Counted from the stretch's first letter, positions 18,047 through 27,371 are shown. The stretch is DNA of 64,000 nt from Rahnella bonaserana (GCF_019049675.1 NZ_JAFMOW010000064.1:62001-126000), one strand, 5' to 3'. The notes: a model not told the origin generated them from the letters alone. Made by a program: numbers and translations.

Positions 18047-20215
18047 ATGCGGGCATCAAAATTTGTTATTGCCGCGCTGTCCCTCGGGATGGGCGCACAA
18101 AGCATCGCCGCTGCATTGCCTGACGCCAGTAAACTGGTCTGGCACAGCATCACGTTTGGTCAGTCTACTGACGTTAATTTTGCCACCAACGTTTTGCCCC
18201 AAAAAATCGGTATGAACGAAACCCGGCTCGCTGATGGAAAACCGGTGCCTGCCGCAGGCACGTTGCTCAGCACGCCGTTTACGCTGGAAAGCCGCGGCGG
18301 CAAGGTCGGAAACAGTCACGATGGTCTGACCTATTTCTACACACGATTACCGGCTGGAGTAAATTTCCGCCTTGAGGCCGATTTCACCCTTAACCAGTTC
18401 GGGCCGGAAAACGGCGCAAAACCGGCGGGGCAGGAAGGCGCCGGATTACTGGTGCGCGACATTCTGGGCACACCGCGTGAAGCGGTGACCAAACCGGGGA
18501 TTGAAGAATTACCGGCCGCATCAAATATGGTGATGAACAGCGTGCTGGCCACCGGCGACAAACCGCCGGTTCTGGCGCTGATTGCCCGTCAGGGCGTGCA
18601 GCAACCGTGGGGAAATACCGGTATCAGCATTGTGCGTAAGAGTTATCACACGCTCACCACGCCTGCGCATTTTTCATTACGCCTGACCCGCACGGATAAC
18701 AGCTTTGATGTCGCTTACGCGCCGCAGGGCAGCGACCAGTGGATCAGTCAGTCCGTCGCAGGCGCTGACCGCGTGACGCAACTGGATAATACCGGTTATT
18801 ACGTCGGGTTCTTCGCATCACGTAATGCCAGCATCACAGTGAATCACGCGAAACTGACCCTTGATGAAGCGCATACCCATGCCTCCATGCCGTATGTGAC
18901 ACCGTCACTTAAAGCGCGTGTGGAAGTGATGTCCTCACCGCTGATCACCCGGCGCGACAGCGTGATCCAGTGGCGTACCAACGGTGATGGTCAGTTACAG
19001 ATTGAGCAGGATGGCAAACCTTTACTGCGCCAGACCGCCGTACGCGCCGGTGAGGTGATGACCGTGCCATTCCACGCGCAGCAGCCTGTCACACCGTTAC
19101 AGATAACCTTTACACCGGATAAGGGCACACCGGTCACACTGGAATTCCCGCTCAACATGGCACTGGTGAGTAACCCTGATGAATTGCATGTGTCCCCGCA
19201 GGGCGAGGCCGGTAACGACGGTTCCGCGCAACATCCGCTGGATTTCGCCAGTGCAGTGAATCTGTTAGCACCTGGTGGCACATTATGGCTGGCGGAAGGG
19301 GAATATCCGGCGGCGGTCATACCGGCAACGGCCAGCGGCACGGAGAAAAACCGTAAAACGTTGCGTGCGCAGGGCGATAACGTGGTGTTTAACGGGCTGA
19401 AACTTGACGCCAGCTTCTGGAATATTCAGGGCATTACCGTTACCCAAAAAAGCTTCCACATTGCCGGCAGCTACAACCATATCGATCGCGTGAAAGCTCA
19501 TCACGCCGATGATACCGGCATTTGGGTCGCCTCACCGGACGGTATTGGCCGTGCATTGTGGGCCAGCCATAACCTGATCAGCCATTCAGAATCCTGGGGG
19601 AATCAGGATCCGGGACGCAAAAACGCCGACGGCTTCGCGGTAAAAATGCGCGTTGGCGACGGTAACCGGCTGGTGAATTGCTATTCCCATGACAACATCG
19701 ACGACGGCTTCGACTTATTCAACAAGATTGAGGACGGTCCGAACGGCAGCGTGACGATTGAAAACAGCCTGTCGGTTCACAACGGCAGCAACGGTTTCAA
19801 ACTGGGCGGCGAAGGCTTACCTGTTGCGCACGTTATCCGTCAAAGTGTGGCAGTTGAAAACGGCATGGATGGCTTCACCGACAACTTTAACCCCGGTGCG
19901 CTGGTGGTCGAAGGCAACCGCGCGGTGGACAACAAACGCTTCAACTTCCTGTTCCGCCCGTCCCCTTACACCACAGCTGATAAGCAGGGTACCTTCAAAG
20001 ACAACCTTTCCCTGCGCACTTCGCCGGGGAAATATGATGATGCTGTGACCGGAAATGTGGACGACAGTAATTATTTTTATACCGGCCATAAAACGGTAAA
20101 TAAACAGAGTAAAGATATTCAGCCCGGAGATTTTATTTCTTTGCGGCTGCCGGATCCGATAACCCGTCTTTCTGATGGTGGATTTAATTACGCTGACTTT
20201 CTGAAGAAAAAATGA
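18047..20215 (+). CDS. pelX: Exopolygalacturonate lyase, polysaccharide lyase family 9 (PelX-like)
   Basis: A 722-residue exported protein. The signal peptide is residues 1 to about 24 (FVIAALSLGMGAQSIAAAL). An N-terminal beta-sandwich-like region (about 30-290) precedes a linker. The C-terminal right-handed beta-helix of a PL9 lyase spans about 390-720, with Asn/Asp/Gly-rich coils such as HDNIDDGFDLFNK and HNGSNGFKLGGEG. Dickeya PelX is a periplasmic exo-acting lyase that releases unsaturated digalacturonate from oligogalacturonate ends by Ca2+-assisted beta-elimination. Its place between a TogT transporter gene and a KdgM porin gene supports action in the periplasm on fragments entering through the porin. 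The ribosome site is AGGATAAG. Confidence 0.85.
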   Translation: MRASKFVIAALSLGMGAQSIAAALPDASKLVWHSITFGQSTDVNFATNVLPQKIGMNETRLADGKPVPAAGTLLSTPFTLESRGGKVGNSHDGLTYFYTRLPAGVNFRLEADFTLNQFGPENGAKPAGQEGAGLLVRDILGTPREAVTKPGIEELPAASNMVMNSVLATGDKPPVLALIARQGVQQPWGNTGISIVRKSYHTLTTPAHFSLRLTRTDNSFDVAYAPQGSDQWISQSVAGADRVTQLDNTGYYVGFFASRNASITVNHAKLTLDEAHTHASMPYVTPSLKARVEVMSSPLITRRDSVIQWRTNGDGQLQIEQDGKPLLRQTAVRAGEVMTVPFHAQQPVTPLQITFTPDKGTPVTLEFPLNMALVSNPDELHVSPQGEAGNDGSAQHPLDFASAVNLLAPGGTLWLAEGEYPAAVIPATASGTEKNRKTLRAQGDNVVFNGLKLDASFWNIQGITVTQKSFHIAGSYNHIDRVKAHHADDTGIWVASPDGIGRALWASHNLISHSESWGNQDPGRKNADGFAVKMRVGDGNRLVNCYSHDNIDDGFDLFNKIEDGPNGSVTIENSLSVHNGSNGFKLGGEGLPVAHVIRQSVAVENGMDGFTDNFNPGALVVEGNRAVDNKRFNFLFRPSPYTTADKQGTFKDNLSLRTSPGKYDDAVTGNVDDSNYFYTGHKTVNKQSKDIQPGDFISLRLPDPITRLSDGGFNYADFLKKK

Positions 20216-20288
20216 TTGCAGCGCAGTTAAAAAGCAATACCAATTTTAAATAAAATAATATTACTCAATATCTCTGGGATTTATAAAA

Positions 20289-20969
20289 ATGAAAAAGTGC
20301 AGACTGATAATCTGCGGCTTACTGCTGGCCAGCGCCAGCACTCATGCCGTGACGATTGACCTTCGCCATGAATGGCTGGATGACAGTAAACAACATAAAG
20401 ACCGTGCGATGGTATCGCACCGCTTCGCTAACGGGTTTGGTTTCTCTCTGGAAGCCAAATGGAAGTCCGGTGGCGACAACCCGAACAAACCCTTTAATAA
20501 TCTGGTGGATAACGGTACTGAAAGCACCGTCAGTTATCAGTACAAGATTAGCCAGAAGGTGTTTATCCAACCCGGCTTCACACTGGAATCGAGTTCTGAC
20601 AGCAGTATCTATAAACCCTTTTTGACCGCAGGGTATACGTTCGACAGCGGGATCTATTTTAATGCCCGTTATCGTTATGAATATACCCGTTACACTAAAG
20701 AAAATACCGAAGACCGTAAAACCAACCGCGGTGAAATCTGGTTAGGTTATCGGCTTGCCGACTGGCGCTTTGAATATAACTATATATATAAACACAGTGA
20801 TCAAATTCTTTACGACAATGATAAATGGGATTACGAGCAGGATCTGAAAATCGCTTACAATATTAATAAGCAATGGACGCCATATGCCCAGATCGGTGAT
20901 GTCTCCGTCAGAAAAACCACCGACGAAAGACAAACACGGTTCCGTTTAGGGATCCAGTATAACTTCTGA
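20289..20969 (+). CDS. kdgM: Oligogalacturonate-specific porin, KdgM family
   Basis: A 226-residue outer-membrane protein with a signal peptide (1 to about 20, LIICGLLLASASTHAV). It begins, after cleavage, with the family start VTIDLRHEWLDDSKQHKDRA. Alternating aromatic beta-strands follow, ending in a C-terminal phenylalanine (FRLGIQYNF), the usual outer-membrane assembly signal. KdgM forms a small monomeric barrel passing acidic oligogalacturonides. It is 73 bases behind pelX with an AT-rich gap; a separate promoter there is possible but not evident. Confidence 0.87.
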   Translation: MKKCRLIICGLLLASASTHAVTIDLRHEWLDDSKQHKDRAMVSHRFANGFGFSLEAKWKSGGDNPNKPFNNLVDNGTESTVSYQYKISQKVFIQPGFTLESSSDSSIYKPFLTAGYTFDSGIYFNARYRYEYTRYTKENTEDRKTNRGEIWLGYRLADWRFEYNYIYKHSDQILYDNDKWDYEQDLKIAYNINKQWTPYAQIGDVSVRKTTDERQTRFRLGIQYNF

Positions 20970-20998
20970 TGTTTTCACAATTGGGTGAGATATCTGTC

Positions 20999-21028
20999 AG
21001 CCGGGCAGCAAATGCTGTCCGGCTATTT
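20999..21028 (+). terminator. Intrinsic terminator after kdgM
   Basis: AGCCGGGCAGC pairs with GCTGTCCGGCT around AAAT with one mismatch, followed by ATTTCC. It closes the togT-pelX-kdgM unit. Confidence 0.7.
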
Positions 21029-21314
21029 CCTCACTGAAATATAAACGAAACATATCAATAAGTGTTTTCAGGTTGACAATAATAGGTGCTCTGGGTAAAT
21101 TGCACGAGCCGCAAGTAGCGGCCTTTATTAACTTTACATAAGAGACTAATGGACACTGTAACCAGTAGCTTGCCGGATGACGCTGATATAGCGTGCCGGA
21201 ACAGTAAACATAAAATCGATTGTGATCATTTCACCGTTTGGGTGTGCCTCGCCAGAGCCTGATGCTCTCGTGTAATCCCACCTCGACCTGAATGTCACGG
21301 TCCCGAGGTGTGTT

Positions 21315-21560
21315 ATGAAGTTCAAATCTACCCTTTTTTCTGATGTCAAAACACTGACATCCACTTTGCGTGTCCGCCCGTCCCGTGACAGGACGCTGGC
21401 TGCCCGTAAACAAGATGCGTCATCTATTTTTTCCTCTAAAATCAACAGGATTAACCACCGCGTTACCACGTGGCGGGTCAGTCCTGTCACCGGTCAGCTG
21501 GAACAACGCTGCATCGTTTCTGACTGCGAAGACCCACCTGGTCGGATTTACTCTCACTGA
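21315..21560 (+). CDS. Possible small basic protein, unrecognised
   Basis: An 81-codon open frame with a good ribosome site (GAGG six bases before the ATG) in an otherwise empty 800-base stretch between kdgM and mgtA. The product is Arg/Lys/Ser/Thr-rich without a signal or membrane segment; it holds INRINHRVTTWRVSPVTGQ in its middle. I have no family for it. The DNA around it has several inverted repeats (for example GATGTCA-AAACAC-TGACATC at 21341-21360), so the region could instead be a structured RNA or mobile-element debris. In 21029-21314 I see nothing else. Confidence 0.35.
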   Translation: MKFKSTLFSDVKTLTSTLRVRPSRDRTLAARKQDASSIFSSKINRINHRVTTWRVSPVTGQLEQRCIVSDCEDPPGRIYSH

Positions 21561-21667
21561 TTCAACGTCAGCATTTCGCTGCGCTGAACATCGTCTTGAC
21601 ACATGTCTGACGGCTTTGGTCCTTTTATTATTCCTTTAATAAAACCCCGACGTCAGTTATGTATCAA

Positions 21668-21703
21668 TAAACGACACATAAACGAATCCACTCTGTTTAT
21701 AAC
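21668..21703 (+). promoter_or_regulatory. PhoP-box-like repeat and -10 element upstream of mgtA
   Basis: TAAACG-ACACA-TAAACG at 21668-21684 is a reverse-oriented pair of GTTTA half-sites with 11-base periodicity. TATAAC follows at 21698-21703, 13 bases after the repeat, close to the spacing known for PhoP-activated promoters. Transcription would start near 21710 and leave a leader of about 150 bases. That leader contains a GTCTG/CAGAC hairpin near 21807-21823 but no obvious proline-rich leader peptide like Salmonella mgtL. Confidence 0.5.
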
Positions 21704-21864
21704 CTTAATATTTGACGTTAAATAATTAAGGAAAATAAACGGCGGGGAATTCTGCGCGAAAATAATTAAATACCGATCACTGAAATAACGTGAAGGATTT
21801 CTGCTGTCTGAAAATAACAGACTGCGGTTTCATCTGCGCGTTATCCGGTGACAGGAGCATTACC

Positions 21865-24564
21865 ATGACTGCACAAAACCAAAACATCGCAGAAAGAAAA
21901 AAACAGGCGCTCTCGATGCGCGCCGTTCAGGAAGCTAATAACGGGGTGGATGTTACCCTCATTAATGTTAACTCGACCCGCGAAGGCCTGACGCACCACA
22001 GCGCAGCGCAGCGTCTGGAGAAACAGGGGTATAACGAAGTGGCACATGACAAGCCACCTCACATGCTGGTTCAGCTGGTTAAGGCCTTCAATAATCCGTT
22101 TATTTATGTGCTCACCGTGCTGGCGATTATCAGCTTCTTCACTGATTTCTGGTTACCGCTGCGTGCGGGTGAAGAAACCGATCTGACGTCGGTTTACATC
22201 ATTGGCGCGATGGTCGGCCTCAGCGGACTGGTGCGTTTCTGGCAGGAATATCGCTCTGCAAAATCTGCCGAAGCGCTGAAAGCGATGGTCCGCACTACAG
22301 CAACCGTGCTGCGTCGTGAGCTGCCAGGTAAAGAGGGCAAACTGTGTGAAATTCCGATGCGCCACCTGGTGGTGGGCGACATTGTGCAGCTCTATGCCGG
22401 GGATATGATCCCGGCAGATGTCCGGCTGCTTGAATCGCGGGATCTGTTCATCAGCCAGGCCGTGCTGACCGGCGAAGCCTTACCGGTCGAAAAGTACGAC
22501 ACGCTGGGCAACGTCGCACAGAAATCTGCGGATGAGATCGGAGCGGAAAACGAAAATCTGCTGGATATCCCGAACATCTGCTTTATGGGCACCAACGTGG
22601 TCAGCGGCACAGCATTAGCGGTGGTCGTCGCCACCGGACCGCGCACCTATTTCGGCTCGCTGGCAAAAGCGATTGTCGGCACCCGTGCGCAGACGGCCTT
22701 TGACCGCGGCGTGAACAGCGTCAGCTGGTTGCTGATCCGCTTCATGCTGGTGATGGTGCCGGTGGTGTTTCTCATTAACGGCATCATGAAAGGTGAATGG
22801 TGGGATGCCTTGCTGTTCGCGGTCGCGGTGGCCGTGGGCCTGACACCGGAAATGCTGCCAATGATCGTCAGCGCCAACCTGGCGAAGGCTGCGATGGCGA
22901 TGGCAAAACGCAAGGTGGTGGTGAAGCGCCTGAATGCTATTCAGAACCTCGGCGCGATGGACGTCCTCTGTACCGATAAAACCGGCACGCTGACGCAGGA
23001 TAAAATCATCCTCGAGCACCATATCAACACGCAAGGGCAGAAAGATGCCTCGGTGCTGGAACTGGCGTGGCTGAACAGCTATCACCAGAGCGGCATTAAA
23101 AATCTGATGGATCAGGCGGTTATCTGGTTCTCTGATAATACGCCGGGCTTTGTGAAACCGCAGGGTTACAGCAAGGTCGATGAAATGCCATTTGATTTCG
23201 TGCGCCGCCGCTTATCCGTGGTCGTCAAAGACCGCAACGCAAATCATCTGCTGGTATGTAAAGGCGCGGTGGAAGAAATGCTGAGGATTTCGACGCATAT
23301 CTGTGAAAACGGCGATGTCGTGGAACTGACAGAAGCGCGGCGCGATGCGTTGCTGGAGATGTCAAATGACTACAACAAAGAGGGGTTCCGCGTACTGGTC
23401 GTCGCGTCCCGCGAAATCCGCCGCGCTGAGACAAAAAAACAGTATGGCGCTGACGACGAGCACGACCTGATCATCCGGGGATTCCTGACATTCCTGGATC
23501 CACCAAAAGAAACCGCCGGTCCGGCGATTGCCGCGATGCGCGATATCGGCGTGGCGGTGAAGGTGCTGACCGGGGATAACGCAGTTGTCACCAGCCGTAT
23601 CTGCCGTCAGGTCGGACTAGAGCCAGGCGAACCGCTGCTGGGGCCACAGATTGAACGTCTCGATGACGCGTCGCTGCGTGAACGGGTCGAAGAACGCACT
23701 GTCTTTGCCAAACTGACGCCGTTACAAAAATCCCGCGTGCTGAAGGCCTTGCAGGCCAACGGGCATACGGTCGGATTTTTGGGTGACGGGATCAATGATG
23801 CCCCCGCGCTGCGTGATGCCGACGTCGGGATTTCCGTCGACAGCGGTACGGATATCGCGAAAGAATCCGCCGACATCATCCTGCTGGAGAAAAGCCTGAT
23901 GGTACTGGAAGAGGGCGTTCTGAAAGGGCGCGAGACGTTTGGCAATATCATGAAGTACCTGAACATGACCGCCAGTTCTAACTTCGGCAACGTGTTTTCG
24001 GTGCTGGTCGCCAGTGCGTTTATTCCGTTCCTGCCGATGCTGGCTATTCAGTTGCTGCTGCAAAATCTGATGTACGACATCTCCCAGCTGGCGCTGCCGT
24101 GGGACAAAATCGACAAAGAGTTCCTGAAAAAGCCGCGCAAGTGGGACGCAAAAAACATCGGCCGTTTCATGGTGTGGATTGGCCCGACCTCGTCGATTTT
24201 CGATATGACCACTTTTGCGCTGATGTGGTACGTGTTCAGCGCCAACAGTGAACATATGCAGACACTGTTCCAGTCCGGCTGGTTTGTAGAAGGATTGCTG
24301 TCGCAGACGCTGGTCGTCCACATGCTGCGCACGCAGAAAATACCGTTCATACAGAGCACCGCCGCCTGGCCGGTGATGCTGATGACCGGCCTGGTGATGG
24401 CGATCGGGATTTATGTGCCGTTTTCACCGCTCGGTCCGGTGGTCGGTTTGCAGGCGCTGCCTTGGGAATACTTCCCGTGGCTGGCCGGCACGCTGCTCGC
24501 CTACTGTTGTGTGGCGCAGGGCATGAAAACTTTCTATATCCGCCGTTTCAAACAGTGGTTCTGA
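21865..24564 (+). CDS. mgtA: Magnesium-importing P-type ATPase MgtA/MgtB
   Basis: An 899-residue inner-membrane P3B ATPase. Motifs in order are LTGEALPVEK (actuator domain, about 200), the phosphorylation site CTDKTGTLT (Asp near 371), KVLTGDNAVV, and the hinge GDGINDAPALRDADVGIS (about 640), followed by the C-terminal membrane segments. It imports Mg2+ down its electrochemical gradient with ATP hydrolysis when Mg2+ is scarce. The start at 21865 was chosen for its AGGAG site; a GTG at 21790 is in frame but has no comparable support. MgtA and MgtB are hard to separate by eye. PhoP control is suggested by the upstream repeat. Confidence 0.92.
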   Translation: MTAQNQNIAERKKQALSMRAVQEANNGVDVTLINVNSTREGLTHHSAAQRLEKQGYNEVAHDKPPHMLVQLVKAFNNPFIYVLTVLAIISFFTDFWLPLRAGEETDLTSVYIIGAMVGLSGLVRFWQEYRSAKSAEALKAMVRTTATVLRRELPGKEGKLCEIPMRHLVVGDIVQLYAGDMIPADVRLLESRDLFISQAVLTGEALPVEKYDTLGNVAQKSADEIGAENENLLDIPNICFMGTNVVSGTALAVVVATGPRTYFGSLAKAIVGTRAQTAFDRGVNSVSWLLIRFMLVMVPVVFLINGIMKGEWWDALLFAVAVAVGLTPEMLPMIVSANLAKAAMAMAKRKVVVKRLNAIQNLGAMDVLCTDKTGTLTQDKIILEHHINTQGQKDASVLELAWLNSYHQSGIKNLMDQAVIWFSDNTPGFVKPQGYSKVDEMPFDFVRRRLSVVVKDRNANHLLVCKGAVEEMLRISTHICENGDVVELTEARRDALLEMSNDYNKEGFRVLVVASREIRRAETKKQYGADDEHDLIIRGFLTFLDPPKETAGPAIAAMRDIGVAVKVLTGDNAVVTSRICRQVGLEPGEPLLGPQIERLDDASLRERVEERTVFAKLTPLQKSRVLKALQANGHTVGFLGDGINDAPALRDADVGISVDSGTDIAKESADIILLEKSLMVLEEGVLKGRETFGNIMKYLNMTASSNFGNVFSVLVASAFIPFLPMLAIQLLLQNLMYDISQLALPWDKIDKEFLKKPRKWDAKNIGRFMVWIGPTSSIFDMTTFALMWYVFSANSEHMQTLFQSGWFVEGLLSQTLVVHMLRTQKIPFIQSTAAWPVMLMTGLVMAIGIYVPFSPLGPVVGLQALPWEYFPWLAGTLLAYCCVAQGMKTFYIRRFKQWF

Positions 24565-24669
24565 TTTAGTGACAAAAGGTGCCGTCGGGACGGCGGTACC
24601 TGCTTTTATCGTGCCTTTGCTTTTCGCATTTTATGCATCACAAAAACAACCCTGAAAAGGGGAATGACA

Positions 24670-26337
24670 ATGATTATGACGACTCAATCCGGAACCTCAC
24701 TGCTTATCCATCTGGCAGGCGCCATCGCGCTGCTGCTGTGGGGTTCTCACATGATTTCAACTGCGCTGCAGCGCGGATTTGGTACACCGCTGCGTCACTG
24801 GATGGGACGGCATCTCACCAACCGCTGGATGGCGCTGCTCGCCGGTGTCGGGATAACCGGCCTGCTGCAAAGCAGCACCGCGGTCAGCCTGATGGCGACC
24901 TCATTTACTGCCGCCGGAACGCTGAGTCTGGCACCGGCGCTGGCGGTCATGCTGGGTGCGAATATCGGTTCGACACTGGTGGTTCAGCTGATGAGTTTCA
25001 ACACCGAAATTGCCGTTCCGTTGCTGATACTGAGCGGGTTTGTGGTGTTTAAACTTCGTGATCACTCCGGTTTTGAAAGCGCAGGTTGCGCGCTGATAGG
25101 ACTCGGCCAGATGCTGCTGGCGCTCGGCATGCTCAGCGCCACGCTGGGAGATATCGAAACCACGCCGGTATTTCACGCGGTGATGCAGGGGCTGGAAGGC
25201 GATACGCTGATTGCGTTAATGGTCGCCATTATTCTCACGCTGATTTGTCACTCCAGCGTGGCGGTCATTTTGCTGATTGCCTCGCTCGCTGCCACCGGCG
25301 TGATGACACCTGCCACCGCGATGGTGCTGGTGCTGGGGGCGAATATCGGCGGGGCGCTGCCACCGGTGCTGAACGCCGGTTCGGCGGTGGCGCGTCGCCT
25401 GCCACTGGGTAATCTGCTGGTACGCGGCGCGGGATGCGTGGTGTCACTGGCGCTGATGCCACTGCTCGGCAAGCTGGCCGCCGGCCTGGCACTGACCACG
25501 CCACAACTGGTGGTGATGTTTCATACCGCGTTCAGTGCCATTTTAGCCGTTATCTTTATCGGTCTGACCGGTCCGCTGGCGCGCGCACTGGAGAGGTACT
25601 CACCGGAGGAAGAACGTCCGGCGGATCCGGGGATGCCGATGTATCTCGACGAAGCGGGGCTGGATATCGCCTACATCGGACTGGCCAACTCCGTGCGCGA
25701 ATCCCTGCGTGTGGCAGATATGCTGAACGTTATGCTCGACCGCCTGCGTGCGCTGTTTGCCACGCCGGATCCGCTGAAGGCAGCCGAAATCCGACAGACC
25801 GATCAGTCGCTCGACGGGCTGAGTGCGGCGATACGCGCCTATCTGGCGGATATCGGGCAGGAAGGACTGAGCGATGCTGACGCCGACCGCGCGCAGGAGA
25901 TCCTGATGTTTGTCATTAACATTGAGCACGCCGCCGACATTCTTTCCAGCAGCCTGACGCAACTGGCGACCCGTCGTGGACAGCGCGGTGAGCAGTTCAG
26001 CGAATTCGAGCTGCAAAATATCGGCCTGCTACACACGGAAATCCTGGTGAGTCTGCGTCTGGCAATCACCGCATTTCTTGGCGAGGATTTACCGGCAGCG
26101 CATCAGCTGGTGGCGCGCAAAGAGGTTGTCCGCCAGATTGAAGCCACCGCCAGCCGCGAGCACTTCAGAAAGCTGCGCGACGATAAAAATGCCTGGGCGG
26201 AATCCGGCGACATTTTTCAGCGCGTTTTGCGTGATTACCGGCGTGTGCATCATCACATTGCAGCCATTGCCTACCCGGTGTCTGACCGTCTGAGCGACGA
26301 AGAAATCATCACCGGGGAAGAAAGGACAGATGCCTGA
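24670..26337 (+). CDS. Na/Pi cotransporter family protein with PhoU-like tail (YjbB-like)
   Basis: A protein of about 555 residues. The N-terminal half has two inverted Na/Pi-cotransporter repeats with paired QSSTAVSLM (about 60) and CHSSVAVILL (about 195) motifs and GANIG loops at each repeat. Residues from about 330 form a PhoU-like helical domain (LANSVRESLRVADML and following helices). E. coli YjbB exports phosphate when the cell has excess. The gene lies 105 bases after mgtA on the same strand. Three ATGs compete (24664, 24670, 24676); 24670 has the best distance from AAGGGG. A GCCGTC-GG-GACGGC hairpin at 24581-24594 lies in the gap. Confidence 0.85.
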   Translation: MIMTTQSGTSLLIHLAGAIALLLWGSHMISTALQRGFGTPLRHWMGRHLTNRWMALLAGVGITGLLQSSTAVSLMATSFTAAGTLSLAPALAVMLGANIGSTLVVQLMSFNTEIAVPLLILSGFVVFKLRDHSGFESAGCALIGLGQMLLALGMLSATLGDIETTPVFHAVMQGLEGDTLIALMVAIILTLICHSSVAVILLIASLAATGVMTPATAMVLVLGANIGGALPPVLNAGSAVARRLPLGNLLVRGAGCVVSLALMPLLGKLAAGLALTTPQLVVMFHTAFSAILAVIFIGLTGPLARALERYSPEEERPADPGMPMYLDEAGLDIAYIGLANSVRESLRVADMLNVMLDRLRALFATPDPLKAAEIRQTDQSLDGLSAAIRAYLADIGQEGLSDADADRAQEILMFVINIEHAADILSSSLTQLATRRGQRGEQFSEFELQNIGLLHTEILVSLRLAITAFLGEDLPAAHQLVARKEVVRQIEATASREHFRKLRDDKNAWAESGDIFQRVLRDYRRVHHHIAAIAYPVSDRLSDEEIITGEERTDA

Positions 26338-26378
26338 GTGACATTGTCACGTTTATCGGGATTTTCTGAGAATACCCT

Positions 26379-26421
26379 GCACCGGCGGGCTTGTGGATAA
26401 ATCTGATTATCCCGCCGGTGC
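26379..26421. repeat. Large inverted repeat after the Na/Pi gene
   Basis: GCACCGGCGGG (26379-26389) pairs perfectly with CCCGCCGGTGC (26411-26421); inside the loop GATAA and TTATC can extend the pairing. There is no strong T-run, so it may be a weak terminator or a REP-like element. Confidence 0.5.
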
Positions 26422-26453
26422 CCTGATAAGAGACTATATTTGTTAATTCGAAA

Positions 26454-26470
26454 TTGTTCATCGTGAACAA
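26454..26470. promoter_or_regulatory. Perfect small palindrome in the otsB upstream region
   Basis: TTGTTCA-TCG-TGAACAA lies about 95 bases before the otsB start. It has the size and symmetry of a dimeric repressor operator, but I cannot assign a regulator. Confidence 0.35.
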
Positions 26471-26564
26471 GGTATCAGATACAACTATTAGAAAATAAGA
26501 AAACGCCCGAGGGTTTTCAGCGCAATGACGCGTTGTGTCGTAACTTATCAGCAGGAGAATCACC

Positions 26565-27371
26565 TTGACCTCAGAAATTCAGGAAAATACCACCGAAACA
26601 CCGCTACTTCCGCACCCGGACAGTCAACAGTACGCCTTCTTTTTCGATGTCGATGGCACGCTCGCCGAAATTCGCGACGAGCCCGACGCGGTGTCCATTC
26701 CCTTCGAAGTTCGCCAGCATTTACAGGCGTTATTTACCGCTTCGTCCGGCGCGCTGGCGCTGATTTCCGGCCGTCCGGTTGAACAACTGGACCAACTGCT
26801 TGCGCCATTAATTCTGCCAGCCGCTGGTGTGCACGGTGCAGAAATGCGTGACGGCGAAGGACAGTTTCACCGCGTGACCTTACCGGCGCAGATGGCGAAA
26901 GACGTAGAAGAAACGCTCGCCGCCGCGATGGAAAAGCTGCCCGGCACCTTACTGGAAGTGAAAGGGATGGCTTTCGCATTACATTACCGTCAGGCCATGC
27001 TGCATCAGCAACACGTGCTTGAACTGGCAGAATCTGTCGTCGCAAAATACCCAGAACTGGTGCTGCAGCCGGGAAAATGCGTGATTGAAATCAAGCCCCG
27101 CGGCAAAGACAAAGGCGCGGCGATTTACGATTTCATGCAGCAACCTCCGTTTGCCGGACGCCTGCCAGTGTTTGTCGGTGACGATCTGACTGACGAAAAG
27201 GGTTTTGAAGTTGTTAACGCACTGAAAGGTATCTCGGTCAAAGTCGGAGAAGGTTCAAGTCTTGCGAAATACCGCGTGCGTCACGTTCGCGACGTTTATC
27301 AATGGCTGGCGACGTTACAACGTCACACCACATCATCTTCATTAACTTATACAAAGGAGTCACACTCATGA
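26565..27371 (+). CDS. otsB: Trehalose-6-phosphate phosphatase
   Basis: A 268-residue HAD-superfamily phosphatase that converts trehalose-6-phosphate to trehalose in the cytoplasm. Motif I is FFFDVDGTLAEI (Asp about 27 and 29), motif II LISGRPVEQLD, motif III region KPRGKDKGAAI, and motif IV FVGDDLTDEKGF. Translation begins at a TTG, with CAGGAG seven bases upstream. The stop overlaps the otsA start (ATGA), so the two are coupled as in E. coli. The operon normally responds to osmotic stress and stationary phase. Confidence 0.93.
   Translation: MTSEIQENTTETPLLPHPDSQQYAFFFDVDGTLAEIRDEPDAVSIPFEVRQHLQALFTASSGALALISGRPVEQLDQLLAPLILPAAGVHGAEMRDGEGQFHRVTLPAQMAKDVEETLAAAMEKLPGTLLEVKGMAFALHYRQAMLHQQHVLELAESVVAKYPELVLQPGKCVIEIKPRGKDKGAAIYDFMQQPPFAGRLPVFVGDDLTDEKGFEVVNALKGISVKVGEGSSLAKYRVRHVRDVYQWLATLQRHTTSSSLTYTKESHS

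Noticed and set aside
21146-21490. 114-codon minus-strand frame before mgtA
   Set aside because: It lacks a ribosome site and family features and overlaps the better-supported plus-strand 81-codon frame.
21790-21864. In-frame GTG extension of mgtA adding 25 residues
   Set aside because: It has no clear ribosome site and its residues are Cys-rich and atypical, while the ATG at 21865 has AGGAG at good distance.
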